Shown here: one piece after another, positions 6,414 through 16,100 of the stretch
How positions within the stretch are numbered: the stretch's first letter is position 1
Layout: each line of letters opens with the position of its first letter
Virus record (IMG/VR): IMGVR_UViG_3300037070_004226
Coordinates: 1 to 60,440 of that record
Direction: 5' to 3' (one strand)
Source of the DNA: a virus
Length of the DNA: 60,440 bases
Notes under the pieces: generated by a model
Told to the model about the DNA's origin: nothing
Seen by the model: the letters and a program-made list of their open reading frames with translations, nothing else
The model's database searches: none
Program-made: the position numbers and the translations under genes

Positions 6414-9400
6414 TTACTCTAACCCGAGACCGGCCAGAGCTCGCAGCTTCTTCCGGTAGGAATCCTTCAGTTCCCCAGTGTCCTTCTCCCTGATCGAACC
6501 GCGTTTCCCGGTGGAATCAGGCTTCAGGTAGTATTCCTGAAGCAGGGACTGAGCGTCTTCGATGGCCCCATCGGCCTTCAGCTTCTGGAACTGGGCCTGA
6601 GCTCGAACAAGGGACCGCCGTTCCCGCTCGTAGGACTCCGCATCCTTGTACTTGGACTCGTCCTTCAGGGGTTCCGTGGCCGCATACACCGTCCGCTGCA
6701 AATAGTCGCTGACGATCTTCTGGACCTCCTCGGGGGCGTCCTTGGCGACCAGCGGGTTCGGGTTCCCCTTCAATTCGTCGTAACCCAGGGCGGAGCGGGC
6801 GAGGCCCACGACGTACGGCTGGTACTGGTAATCCCGCCGGCCAGTCCCTCCCTCCCGTTCCAGATTGCGAATCTCCGTCATCATCTCGGCGTAGCCGTCC
6901 AGCACGGCCTGCTTCCCGGTGGTCTCGTCCGAAACCTTCCCGGCAGCCTTCTCCCGGTGTCCCTGGATCTTCAGATTCTCCAACTCCGTGTAGAAGTCGC
7001 TGACGGAACGCGCCTGATGCCGGTCGAGGACAAGTCCCCGCAGGAAGGGAATGTGTTCCGGGCCCAGCCGGCCGTCTCGAGCCGAGTCATACAGGTCTGT
7101 CATGCGGTGATAGAACCCGCCCGATGCGCTGGAAAGCAGGTGATCGGTCTGAATCGGGCTGATTCCGAGATAGGGGCCAGAGACTTGGCCAATCGAATTC
7201 GATGCCCGCGACGTGTAGGGGGTGGTCTGCTGCTCTTTGGGAAGGTCCTTCAGGTAATCCGGCGTCAGGTCTCGCCCGCGGAAGTAATCGTAATCCGCCA
7301 CAAAGGTCTCCACCAAGCCACGCCCCAGGCCGCCACCCGTGGGGATTCGTCCGCCGAAGTCCCTCAGAACCACGTCGGACGTGTCCCTGGCGTCGTCGTG
7401 ATACCAGGCGTCGAGCATGTTCTCGGTGAGGTTCGAGATAACCGCCGAATCCCGCGGCTTGGGGATTCTCAGGTAGGTCTTCCCGTTCCGGCCCCAGGTC
7501 CAGTAGCCGTCCCGCAGATGAGCCTCTTGCTCGCGCCAGTCGTCGTCATCATGCCGAAGCAGCCAGTACAAGATGCTCGTGGAGGCCAGAGCGCTGAGGT
7601 ACACGACGTACCGGGCGGCGCGTGTCCCCTCGACGTCCTTCTTCCCGAGCGACTTCAGCCCCTTAATCTGCCCCCACTGGCGGTGAGAAGCCTGAATTGC
7701 AGCGTTGAAGAACGGCAGGAACGCCTCGACGTACTGCCCCTTGGCCCCGATTCGCTTGAAGTTGACCGTGGCTTCCGCCATCGCTACTGCGGCCTTGATC
7801 CGGACGTGCTCCGGAAGACGGTCGACCTCCTGGCCAATCTCGACGTTGTACCAGTTCCCATCCCGGATCTCGAACCCCTCTTCCCTGATTGCAGCCTCTG
7901 CATCAGCCAGCCGGGGCGGGGCGTCAGAAACGGCGATCAGGTCCATCATCCCCTGCAATACGCTCTCGGCGGAATCGCCGGGTCGGGACAGAGTGATTCC
8001 CAGCTTGCTCAGTACCGACTTGCCAATCCGCCGGCGGCGATAGCGAGTCCTGCTTTCGGCGTCGTGACCGACGACTGAATAGACCTTGCCGCCCGATTCC
8101 TCGTACAGGCGGATGAGCGGGTCGTTGGCTTTGTGCCCTGTCAGCTTGCGGGCCTTCTCGGCGATGTACCGGCCGAGCATCTCAGGAGGCTTCCCGAGCG
8201 TGGAGAGTCCCTTAGCGTGCCGGGCCTTCCCCTGGAATTCCCAGTAGTCCCGCAGCAGGTTGGCCGTGCCGAAGCCCGTGGAAGCACCCACGGCACCGGT
8301 CTTGAACCAGCGGGCCGCTTCCCGGAAGACGGACATGAACGGGCCGAACTGGACTTCATCCATCCCGGTAGTCGTCGCGTACAGGTCTTGGTCCAGCTCG
8401 TACATCAGGGGGTTCCCCTGCTTGTCGTAGATCAGAACCGTTCGCTTGGAAGCGTTGGGGGTGTAATCCGGCCGCCAGAGGGAAATGACCGCCAGTGCGT
8501 TGGGCTCCTCCTGGGCGGCTTCCATGAGGGCGTCGACGTCGACCTCCCCGTCCTCTTCTTCAATCCCATGCCTCTCGGCGAACCACTTCAGCGACTTCTC
8601 GCTGACCGTTTCCGGGGAATTGAGAAGCTGGGCCGCAATCTTCATCGCTCGGGAGTCATCCGCCTCGACGACACCCTCGTCGACCAGGGTATCCAGAATC
8701 TCCTCGATGTTCCCCTGCGTCACCTTCCGCTTCGGGTCCACCCGGTCCATCAGACCGCCCATGCCTCCGACGCCGCCCAGCTTCGGGTCCAGCGTCTCGG
8801 CGAGAACGTGCTGCTGGCGGGCCTGAATCGCCCGGCCGTAGAACCGCATCGCCTGGGCAACCGTGGCGTCGATCGGGTCGATGATCTGCCGGCCAGAACC
8901 CTTCCTCGACCGTCCCTTGACCGCCTTCCCGAGGTTGACGAAGCCCACCCCGCTTCCCGCGAACCGGCCTTTGTCTCCCTCCCGCACTCGATGCAGGGGG
9001 AAATAGTTCTTCCCGCCGTAGTACCGGAGCATGTTGTCTGCCTGGTCCTGGGGCAGGGCGCCCGCTTCCACCAGCATCTTCAGCAGGTCGTTGTTGAACT
9101 GGGCGAGACCCTGGGCGAACGCCTCGAACCTATCCGACTTCCCGCTCGCCTCGACTTCGCTGATCCAGTTCTCGGCGTCCTCGACATCGAAGGCGGTGTT
9201 GTAACCAGGCTTCTTCTCTTCCATGAACAGGGTATGCCTGGCTGCCGCGTACAGAACCGCGTCTTCGTACTCTCCGTCGGATTCCAGATGGTCCCGCAAT
9301 CCCCACAGGGAGGTCGTGCCGATGGGCTTCCCGGTCTGAAGCGACTTGACCCCTTCCTCGAAGGCGATCGTGGCGTGGGACGAGGCCGACATGAAATGGG

Positions 9401-12400
9401 CCATCGTCAGGTCGTAGATGCCGATTCCCTTGTGGCCTTTCTTCTTGGCTGCCTCCTGGATCCATTCGAGCGTGTGGAACTTGTCCACGAAATCGGTCTT
9501 GAGCCGGTTCACGAACCGCCGACTCTTCGCCAGCCATTCCTCCTTGAAGCTCAGGTCCTTTGGCTGCTTGTCGGAGATCAGGGAAGCGAGCCGGGCGAAC
9601 GCGCTCTGATTGGAGAACTGCTGGGCATACCCCCGGAACTCGGCGATGGACTTCGCCACTTCGGGATGTGCCGGCAGCCACGTTCCCTCGAACCAGGCGT
9701 AAGTCTGCGGGGCGTCGATAGCGGGATTCGGAACCTGCTTCCCATTCACGTCGATCGGCGGCTCGGTCATGTACCGGCGAAGGAATTCCGCCCATCCCTC
9801 GAAGACCCGCCCCTTCTGAGGTTCGTAATCCAGCCGCTTGATCTCGGTCTTGACCTCCTTCGGCATTCCCCGGACGGCCTTGGTGGTCTCGTCGATATGG
9901 TGGGCGACTTCGTGAGCTATGACTCCCAGGCTGGCGAAATAGTCCTCGCCGGTGCGAATCACTGCCGGGCTTGGGGGACGGGATTTCCCCGAGAGCCATT
10001 TGTAGATCCCGGCTGCGCGGTCGCTGAATCCCTCCTGCCGGATGGGCACGTTGAACAGCCGCTCGGCCGTCTTCTGAATGTCGGCCGCGGCGATGGGTGC
10101 TTCGCCCTCGGTCTTGGGCTTGGAGGAACGGGTCTGCCGCGTTATGCCGGCCTGCAAGCTGGCAACGCCTTCGCCTTCTTCCTGGGTGGCTTTGTCGGCG
10201 GCCTGCTGGGTTGGGGTCTTGGCCTGGAATGGCTTCCCGCCTTCCAGGAAGTGAATCTTGGCGAGTTGCTCCTCGGCCATCCTCGCCGCACCGGGAAGAA
10301 GTGTCGATTGCTCGACACGCCACTTATCGCCCTTCCCTACAAGGGAAACACGTTTACCAGCCTCTTTTTTTAGGTAATGGGCGCTTCCGCCCCAGGTGGC
10401 GCTCACTCCGTTCTCGGTCACTTTGACATTGGAGAATCCGACGTTCTTCAGCGTGCGGCCCACTGCTTCGGAAGCGCTGATCTGCTGAAGCCCGATGTCT
10501 TCCAGGTTGATTCCGACGGTCTGCCCTTCAGTTAATTCGCTGGGGTGGAGGTTGAACGATTCCGGGTTCAGGGTGTATGTCACTCCGTCTCGGAAGACGA
10601 GTTGCTTCTTGGAATTGACGGTGAAGATGGGTTCGTAGGCGAATTCGGGGACCTGCTTGGCCATCTCCTTCACCATCGCCAGCCCGTGCGTCTTGAGCCC
10701 GAATAATTCCGCGCTTTTGTGTTTCCCCAAGTCGAACGAGTCCAGAACTTTATCGGCCTTGACCTTCGTTTTGGCTACCTCGGTGTGCTTCTCGTCTGGT
10801 CGTTTCCTGGCATTTGAGCGGGCTTCCTTCAGGCGAACCTTCTCCTCTTCGTCACGCTTCTTCTCGGCGGCAGCGTTGGACTTGCGTTGCTTGGCGTCCT
10901 TCGATTCCTTGAACGACCTCTCGGCCTGAAGCACCGCATCCTGTTCTTCCTTGGACACGTAGTTGTCCAGAAGCGGCTGCGGGGCGACCCACGACTCGTT
11001 GCCGTGGGATTCAATGCGGTACTTGCCTCTCGCCGGGTCGAATTCGTGGACCGTGATAGTGGTATAAGCGCGGCCCTCGCGTTCCAGGGAATACCTCACG
11101 CCGGCGGGGACTGGCGGGAATCCTGCTCCGGCGACTCGATAGTATTCGTCCTCGGCTTTCTTCGCGGCTTCCTTGCGGTCCAGGGCGGCCTGCTTGGCCT
11201 GCTCGATCTTCTTCGCCTGGGCAGCCATCTCGGGGCTGGCCTTCACTATGTCTTCGGCGTTCTTGATGGCACCGGCGTACTGCTTGGCTGCGGAGTAACC
11301 GTGCTTGCCGCGACCACCGAAAGGGATTTTCAGGTTGCGGGCCGCTGTCTGGAACAGCGATTTCTCCAACTTGCTGAGCGCGACTTCTTCCGTTGGAATA
11401 GCTTGCTCTGCTGTTTCCCGGTCTTCCCTGGCCTTCGACCATGCCTTGTACTCCCCTTCGCCGACGCCTTCCGGCCCCTTGGTGTAATCGGCCAGCTTCC
11501 GGTTGCCGAGTTCCTTCGTGACCGCGACCTTCAGGTTGTCACCGCCATCGGAGTACGACTGCGTGCCTTCGTTCTTTCGGGATAGGTGGCGAAGTGCGGC
11601 ATCCGACAGCTTCGACAGGTCGTACTCATCATCCTTGAGCGTGATCGAGCCACTTGCTTCCTGGGCCTTCTTCTCTTCGACTGGGGGAAGCGGTTCTGGA
11701 ACTGCCTTGGCTTCGGCACGCAGCCGGTATTCTTCGTTGTACTTGCGGTTGGCCTCCTTCATCTCCTTGACACGTTCCTCTTGTGTCGCAATCTTCTGGC
11801 TGATCTCAATGCGAATCGGCGGCGGGACCATCGGGCCGCTTCGCTTCTCAAACCTCTTGCGGGCGGCTTCTGCTGACTGTGCCGCTTTGCGAACCTCTTC
11901 CGACGAGTGCGGCGGCTTGTAAGGCTCGTCCTGAATCGCTTCCGCCTTGGCTTCTGGCTCCTTCGGCTGAACTGGGGGAACGGGTTCGTCGGCCTGCTTC
12001 TGCGTCTCCATGAACTGAATCGCGGAATCCCTGCCATCGAAGGTGGCAACTGGACCGCCGCGTTCGTCACCGGCTGCGAAGACTCCGAACTTCGTCCCCG
12101 TCTCAGTCTCCACGGGGCCAAGGCGGTATTTGCCGATTTCCGCCGCGTAGGCTTTGAAGTATTGGTCCTTCCGTCCCTTGCTTTTAACAGGCCCCACCGC
12201 TTCCTGGGGGGCCACTGGCGTCACCGGAACGACTGGGGTGGGTTCTGGGGACGAATCGGGCTGGGGGGCCGCTGGGGGCGTTTCTGGGGGCTTGGGACCC
12301 ATCCAGTCCGAAACGACCTGCTCAAGGGTTTTCCCCTCGGGAACCGCCTTGGAATAGTTTTCATCGCCAAAACCCTTGGTAATCCATTCTGCGACCGCCT

Positions 12401-13868
12401 TGGGGTCCTTCAGTTCTCCGGGCTTCCGGGTAAGGGCGTCGTTGAGCCATTCTTCGGCCTGCTGCTTTGGCTTGGGAACGAGTCCCCTCCTCTTCGGCTG
12501 TGCGGGAGCCGCTTCCTTCCGGACGGGTCGCTTCTGGGGAACTGGGGGCGATTCCGGAACAGCCACCTCGGCACTTGGGTAGGACAATGTCCTATCGGGA
12601 ATCGCTTCCGGCTCCTTGCCCACAACGATTTCCGTTGGCCCTTGGGCTAAGACATCCGGTGGGTTGGCTGCATCCTGCGCCATAATCACCCCCTTCAGCA
12701 CGGAATCGTCTACCGGGGGGGCTGCTTCCGGCTCTACTTGTACTTCCGGCGGAACGACTTCGCCCGCTGTGGCTTGTACTTCAGCTTCTTCTTCGACCGG
12801 GGGTGTTTCTGTGGGTACTTCACTTTCAATCTCCTGTTCTGCCTGAGTAATAAGTCCGTCGAGCGCCTTGCCTCTCGATTCTCGGTTCTTCAACTGCTCG
12901 TCGGTGAAGCCCAGTTCCTTGCCTTCATCGACGGTGACGTACCGCTTCTGATCGTTGCGAATCTCCTTCAGGCGGGCGAGTTCCTGGGCTCGGGCTGCTC
13001 CCGTCACACCGCCGGAGATGATGTTCGGTGTTTCCACTGCCCCCAGCGTCACAGCGGTTTGAACGCTGGTCTCCTTCATGGTCTCCCAAATCTGCTTCGG
13101 GGTCAGAGGCTTTCCAGACGCAACCGACCTGGCGACGGCATGGCCGATTTCTGTGATGTTCTCCTCGGGGAGTTCCGCGAGCGCATCCTTCAGGGCCTGC
13201 TTCGCTGCGGGAAGGACTGCCTTGGAAGCAACTCGGCGGCCGACGGCTGATTCAAAACCGCCAAAGCCGACCTTTTGGAAAGCTGCCGCGACAATTCCTT
13301 CGATTACTCCTTGGGTATTGGCGTAGGTCCGGACTTCCGCCTCGGACATCCCCATGTCGCGGGCTTCGGTGATCGCCTGGTCTCGCTCCTGAAGGGCGGC
13401 GCTTCCGATTGCACCATAAGGACCAAGGAACCGCCCGGCCACAATGGACGTTGGGATGGTCTTTCCGGCTCCGCGGAGCGTGCGCTTCAGGATGGGAGGA
13501 ACGATTCCTTCCTCGTCGTGTTTCCGTGCCACCTGCTCATAGGCGTCGCCAAAACGATTCAGCTTGTCGGCCGTTTCATCCATTCCAACTTGGCGAGCCG
13601 CTGGAGCGACTACGCTTGTTCCCAGGCCAACCAGCGTTGCCCCCACGTCCCTGACGACAGAAGCTGGTACAAGGGGTCCGGCTATCGCCGCCGCCAGCTT
13701 CATGCCGGCACCCTTCCCCTTATCGACCTCGGCCTCAAGCCTGTTCTTCCGGGCCTCCTGACTGAGCATCCGGGCCTCGTCAAGCGGAACCTCCGGGGCG
13801 GAATCCCACCAGTTGCCGGCTGCTGGCTTCGGCTCGATTACCGGAGCGTTGTCCCACCAGTTACTCAT
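6414..13868 (-). CDS. Giant polyvalent internal/ejection protein with embedded zincin motif
   Basis: A protein of 2,484 residues starting MSNWWDNAPVIEPK; this start overlaps the preceding gene by eight bases, and the longer upstream reading is Arg-rich and unconvincing. Residues about 45-110 contain Ala/Gly-rich hydrophobic helices; residues about 330-900 are Pro/Glu/Lys-rich low complexity; residue 1319 starts HEVAHH, a zinc-protease HExxH motif; and the last third (LPFFNAAIQASHRQWGQIK region) resembles the large polyvalent protein C-terminal domain LPD38. Such proteins are packaged in podovirus heads and injected with the DNA, combining membrane passage, protease and other activities. As the last late gene it should be made in limited amounts. 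The LPD38 assignment is from memory of the motif, not a search. Confidence 0.8.
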   Translation of the reverse strand: MSNWWDNAPVIEPKPAAGNWWDSAPEVPLDEARMLSQEARKNRLEAEVDKGKGAGMKLAAAIAGPLVPASVVRDVGATLVGLGTSVVAPAARQVGMDETADKLNRFGDAYEQVARKHDEEGIVPPILKRTLRGAGKTIPTSIVAGRFLGPYGAIGSAALQERDQAITEARDMGMSEAEVRTYANTQGVIEGIVAAAFQKVGFGGFESAVGRRVASKAVLPAAKQALKDALAELPEENITEIGHAVARSVASGKPLTPKQIWETMKETSVQTAVTLGAVETPNIISGGVTGAARAQELARLKEIRNDQKRYVTVDEGKELGFTDEQLKNRESRGKALDGLITQAEQEIESEVPTETPPVEEEAEVQATAGEVVPPEVQVEPEAAPPVDDSVLKGVIMAQDAANPPDVLAQGPTEIVVGKEPEAIPDRTLSYPSAEVAVPESPPVPQKRPVRKEAAPAQPKRRGLVPKPKQQAEEWLNDALTRKPGELKDPKAVAEWITKGFGDENYSKAVPEGKTLEQVVSDWMGPKPPETPPAAPQPDSSPEPTPVVPVTPVAPQEAVGPVKSKGRKDQYFKAYAAEIGKYRLGPVETETGTKFGVFAAGDERGGPVATFDGRDSAIQFMETQKQADEPVPPVQPKEPEAKAEAIQDEPYKPPHSSEEVRKAAQSAEAARKRFEKRSGPMVPPPIRIEISQKIATQEERVKEMKEANRKYNEEYRLRAEAKAVPEPLPPVEEKKAQEASGSITLKDDEYDLSKLSDAALRHLSRKNEGTQSYSDGGDNLKVAVTKELGNRKLADYTKGPEGVGEGEYKAWSKAREDRETAEQAIPTEEVALSKLEKSLFQTAARNLKIPFGGRGKHGYSAAKQYAGAIKNAEDIVKASPEMAAQAKKIEQAKQAALDRKEAAKKAEDEYYRVAGAGFPPVPAGVRYSLEREGRAYTTITVHEFDPARGKYRIESHGNESWVAPQPLLDNYVSKEEQDAVLQAERSFKESKDAKQRKSNAAAEKKRDEEEKVRLKEARSNARKRPDEKHTEVAKTKVKADKVLDSFDLGKHKSAELFGLKTHGLAMVKEMAKQVPEFAYEPIFTVNSKKQLVFRDGVTYTLNPESFNLHPSELTEGQTVGINLEDIGLQQISASEAVGRTLKNVGFSNVKVTENGVSATWGGSAHYLKKEAGKRVSLVGKGDKWRVEQSTLLPGAARMAEEQLAKIHFLEGGKPFQAKTPTQQAADKATQEEGEGVASLQAGITRQTRSSKPKTEGEAPIAAADIQKTAERLFNVPIRQEGFSDRAAGIYKWLSGKSRPPSPAVIRTGEDYFASLGVIAHEVAHHIDETTKAVRGMPKEVKTEIKRLDYEPQKGRVFEGWAEFLRRYMTEPPIDVNGKQVPNPAIDAPQTYAWFEGTWLPAHPEVAKSIAEFRGYAQQFSNQSAFARLASLISDKQPKDLSFKEEWLAKSRRFVNRLKTDFVDKFHTLEWIQEAAKKKGHKGIGIYDLTMAHFMSASSHATIAFEEGVKSLQTGKPIGTTSLWGLRDHLESDGEYEDAVLYAAARHTLFMEEKKPGYNTAFDVEDAENWISEVEASGKSDRFEAFAQGLAQFNNDLLKMLVEAGALPQDQADNMLRYYGGKNYFPLHRVREGDKGRFAGSGVGFVNLGKAVKGRSRKGSGRQIIDPIDATVAQAMRFYGRAIQARQQHVLAETLDPKLGGVGGMGGLMDRVDPKRKVTQGNIEEILDTLVDEGVVEADDSRAMKIAAQLLNSPETVSEKSLKWFAERHGIEEEDGEVDVDALMEAAQEEPNALAVISLWRPDYTPNASKRTVLIYDKQGNPLMYELDQDLYATTTGMDEVQFGPFMSVFREAARWFKTGAVGASTGFGTANLLRDYWEFQGKARHAKGLSTLGKPPEMLGRYIAEKARKLTGHKANDPLIRLYEESGGKVYSVVGHDAESRTRYRRRRIGKSVLSKLGITLSRPGDSAESVLQGMMDLIAVSDAPPRLADAEAAIREEGFEIRDGNWYNVEIGQEVDRLPEHVRIKAAVAMAEATVNFKRIGAKGQYVEAFLPFFNAAIQASHRQWGQIKGLKSLGKKDVEGTRAARYVVYLSALASTSILYWLLRHDDDDWREQEAHLRDGYWTWGRNGKTYLRIPKPRDSAVISNLTENMLDAWYHDDARDTSDVVLRDFGGRIPTGGGLGRGLVETFVADYDYFRGRDLTPDYLKDLPKEQQTTPYTSRASNSIGQVSGPYLGISPIQTDHLLSSASGGFYHRMTDLYDSARDGRLGPEHIPFLRGLVLDRHQARSVSDFYTELENLKIQGHREKAAGKVSDETTGKQAVLDGYAEMMTEIRNLEREGGTGRRDYQYQPYVVGLARSALGYDELKGNPNPLVAKDAPEEVQKIVSDYLQRTVYAATEPLKDESKYKDAESYERERRSLVRAQAQFQKLKADGAIEDAQSLLQEYYLKPDSTGKRGSIREKDTGELKDSYRKKLRALAGLGLE

Positions 13869-15207
13869 TTGGCACCGTCCGAATCGTTCCGTCTGGATGG
13901 ATGAAAGCCGTGCCGGGTTTCTTGCGAAGGGCTTCAAAGTCTGCCGGTGTCTTGGGTGTCGGCAGTCCGATCTGGTCTTTGTTGGCGAGGATCTTCTCGC
14001 GGGTCTCCGGTGAATAGGCCGAACCTGCCGTCGCCTGCATCGCAGTGGCATACGCGACGGCCGCTTTCATGGGGTCAGAAGCTCCCCAGTCGGAAGCCTT
14101 CTGAACCACTTCCGGCGTCACTCCCTTGGCAATATCAGGGGAAAGATTCGGGTACTTCTTCAGGTGCTCCTGAACGACGGTCGGGGACCAGATGTTGTCG
14201 GCCGGGGCTTGGAGACCCTGATTCTGGCCCAGTGGCTGTCCAGGAGATAACGTGTTGAGATCCTTCTCGGTCTGCTGAGAAGTTGCGGCCGGGGCGGCGG
14301 GAGTGAAGAAGGAATCCGCTTCACTCTGCATTTCGTCCGCCTTTTTCAGTGCTTCACCAAACGACTTGTACTTGGGTTTGTTGAGGTCGTCTGTCTCTGC
14401 AAAGAGCTTCTCGGCCTTCGCTTTGATGTCTTGCTGACGCTTCTGCTCTGCCGCTTGGATTTTCTCCTGCTGCTTGATCTGGTCAGCTTGGATTTTCTCC
14501 TGCTGCTTCTGCTGTTCCTTCTGCTGCTCTGCTTGAGCCTTCGCTTGGGCTTCCGCCTGGGGGTTCTCGATTGGCTTTCCTGTCCTGCGGTCGTAAGGAA
14601 TGCGGCCTTCTTCGGGAAGTCCGGCGTCGTTGAAGGCTTTGCCGGACTGGTCGCGGTAGATGGTGTTTTTATTCTCCTCGTCGGCTGGTGAAAACGAGTC
14701 CTGAAGATCCTGGACGCCAGATTGATAGGCGTCACGCTCCTCTTGCCACGCTTTCTGCACTTCGGGCTTCGTCAAATCCCAAGTCGGCCCCATCAACTCT
14801 GCCAGAGCGTTCTTGTGCTTCGTCAACGTCTTTCGAGCTTCGGCGTCAGCGTGCTCTGGAATAGATGGCAGCTTCATGAATTCAGCCTGAGCAAACCGAC
14901 GCTCGGTAAGCATGTCGCCTTGCACTCGCTTCTGGTCCGCGCCGAAAGCCTGCCATGCGCGGCCAAGCAATTGAGCCTTTTGCTGCTGCTCGTTCTGTCC
15001 GGCCTGGAACTCGAAGTTCGCCTCCTGCATCTTGACCCTGTTCTGCTGGTCAATCGCCGACTGCTGGGCCTGAAACGCCTGCTGCGACTGCTGCTGGTAA
15101 ATGTCGAGAAGGTCGTCCTGCTGTTTCTTCTTCCGGTTGCCAACGCCCGCCGCGAATCCAGATTGCAAGATGGGACCGGGTGCTCCGTACTTCAGGACGA
15201 TGGCCAT
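13861..15207 (-). CDS. Gln-rich coiled-coil virion protein
   Basis: A 448-residue protein with a conserved-looking N-terminus (MAIVLKYGAPGPILQSGFAAG) and then a very long Gln/Lys/Glu-rich coiled coil, with QQQ runs and repeats such as QQKEQQKQQEKIQADQIKQQ. The C-terminal 130 residues are globular. Its place just before the giant ejected protein suggests an internal virion or ejection protein, comparable in position to the internal core proteins of podoviruses; this is inference. It ends in a short overlap with the next gene. Confidence 0.65.
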   Translation of the reverse strand: MAIVLKYGAPGPILQSGFAAGVGNRKKKQQDDLLDIYQQQSQQAFQAQQSAIDQQNRVKMQEANFEFQAGQNEQQQKAQLLGRAWQAFGADQKRVQGDMLTERRFAQAEFMKLPSIPEHADAEARKTLTKHKNALAELMGPTWDLTKPEVQKAWQEERDAYQSGVQDLQDSFSPADEENKNTIYRDQSGKAFNDAGLPEEGRIPYDRRTGKPIENPQAEAQAKAQAEQQKEQQKQQEKIQADQIKQQEKIQAAEQKRQQDIKAKAEKLFAETDDLNKPKYKSFGEALKKADEMQSEADSFFTPAAPAATSQQTEKDLNTLSPGQPLGQNQGLQAPADNIWSPTVVQEHLKKYPNLSPDIAKGVTPEVVQKASDWGASDPMKAAVAYATAMQATAGSAYSPETREKILANKDQIGLPTPKTPADFEALRKKPGTAFIHPDGTIRTVPNE

Positions 15208-15233
15208 TTGTGAATTCCTTGTTAATGTCGCCG

Positions 15234-16100
15234 CTACCCAGTCCTCATTACAGTCCAGGCCCCGATGCTTTGCAGCGTTGCGTTTGCTCCGACGGTTTGC
15301 AGTTTGGCAACCAGATACGTTCCGTCGCTGTCCACGAATTCAAACCCCATGTGATGAACCTGTTCCAGCTTTGTGGAAATCATGTCCACAATGGTCGTGT
15401 TCTGTTGCGTCACGGCGGAACCATCGCTGATAACCGTGACCGTGATTCTGGTGTTGCCAGCGACTTGCGGGCCGAGGGTCAGCCAGGAAAGATATAGCCC
15501 AGGCGGCAAGTAGAGCTTCTTCTTGGACGCATCCATAGTGAAGTAAGGATGGGAAGCGGCGTTGTAGTCCGTCCACTCAATTTCGCTGTTGGACCCGTCT
15601 GTAATCGTCTGATTGATTGGGTTGCGGTAGCCAGCCACGATTGGTCCGGATGCGCCAATGTCCAGCCACGCAATCCCCACGTCGTCATCGTCCAGAAGCA
15701 GCTCCACCACTTCGTCCAAATCCGCTGGATGACCAACTGTGGTCTCGGCCTTCCCAGGGTTGTAGCCCAACTTGCCCTTAATCCGGGCAGCCACCACAAT
15801 CTGCCCCACGACGTAAGGATTCGTCCCGCGAACCACATAGGGCTTCGCCACGTTGATCGGCGTCGTGGTGGGGACCGTGGAGGGGTCGTGCAGGTAAGTG
15901 AAGGTGGGGTCGGAGTCCGCTTCGTGCCCGCGGCAGACGACGTAGTTGTCGTGGGTGTCTTCCTCGATCACCTGGAAGAGGGCCAGCGTGGTTCCCCGAA
16001 CCGGCTCTGGTGCCAGCGGCGCACGCTCCCCGGTCATCGGGTTGAAGGGTGCCCCCGGTATCCCGAAGAACGGAGCAGGAATTCGTCTCTTGCGAAACAT
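15234..16100 (-). CDS. Putative tail/virion structural protein
   Basis: A 288-residue protein; the ATG at 16100 shares its A with the last base of the previous stop (TAATG), so I prefer it to an upstream in-frame ATG. The N-terminal part is Pro-rich (RRIPAPFFGIPGAPFNPMTG) and the rest looks like beta-sandwich material, with acidic DDDDVGIAWLD and a C-terminal lobe (KLYLPPGLYLSWLTLGPQ) reminiscent of fibre head domains. Its position between coiled-coil and internal proteins suggests a tail or fibre component. Confidence 0.55.
   Translation of the reverse strand: MFRKRRIPAPFFGIPGAPFNPMTGERAPLAPEPVRGTTLALFQVIEEDTHDNYVVCRGHEADSDPTFTYLHDPSTVPTTTPINVAKPYVVRGTNPYVVGQIVVAARIKGKLGYNPGKAETTVGHPADLDEVVELLLDDDDVGIAWLDIGASGPIVAGYRNPINQTITDGSNSEIEWTDYNAASHPYFTMDASKKKLYLPPGLYLSWLTLGPQVAGNTRITVTVISDGSAVTQQNTTIVDMISTKLEQVHHMGFEFVDSDGTYLVAKLQTVGANATLQSIGAWTVMRTG

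Noticed and set aside
8133-10373. A 746-codon open frame on the plus strand inside the giant protein gene
   Set aside because: It is the mirror of a GC-rich leftward gene with strong codon bias, lacks a ribosome site and has no protein-like motif order.
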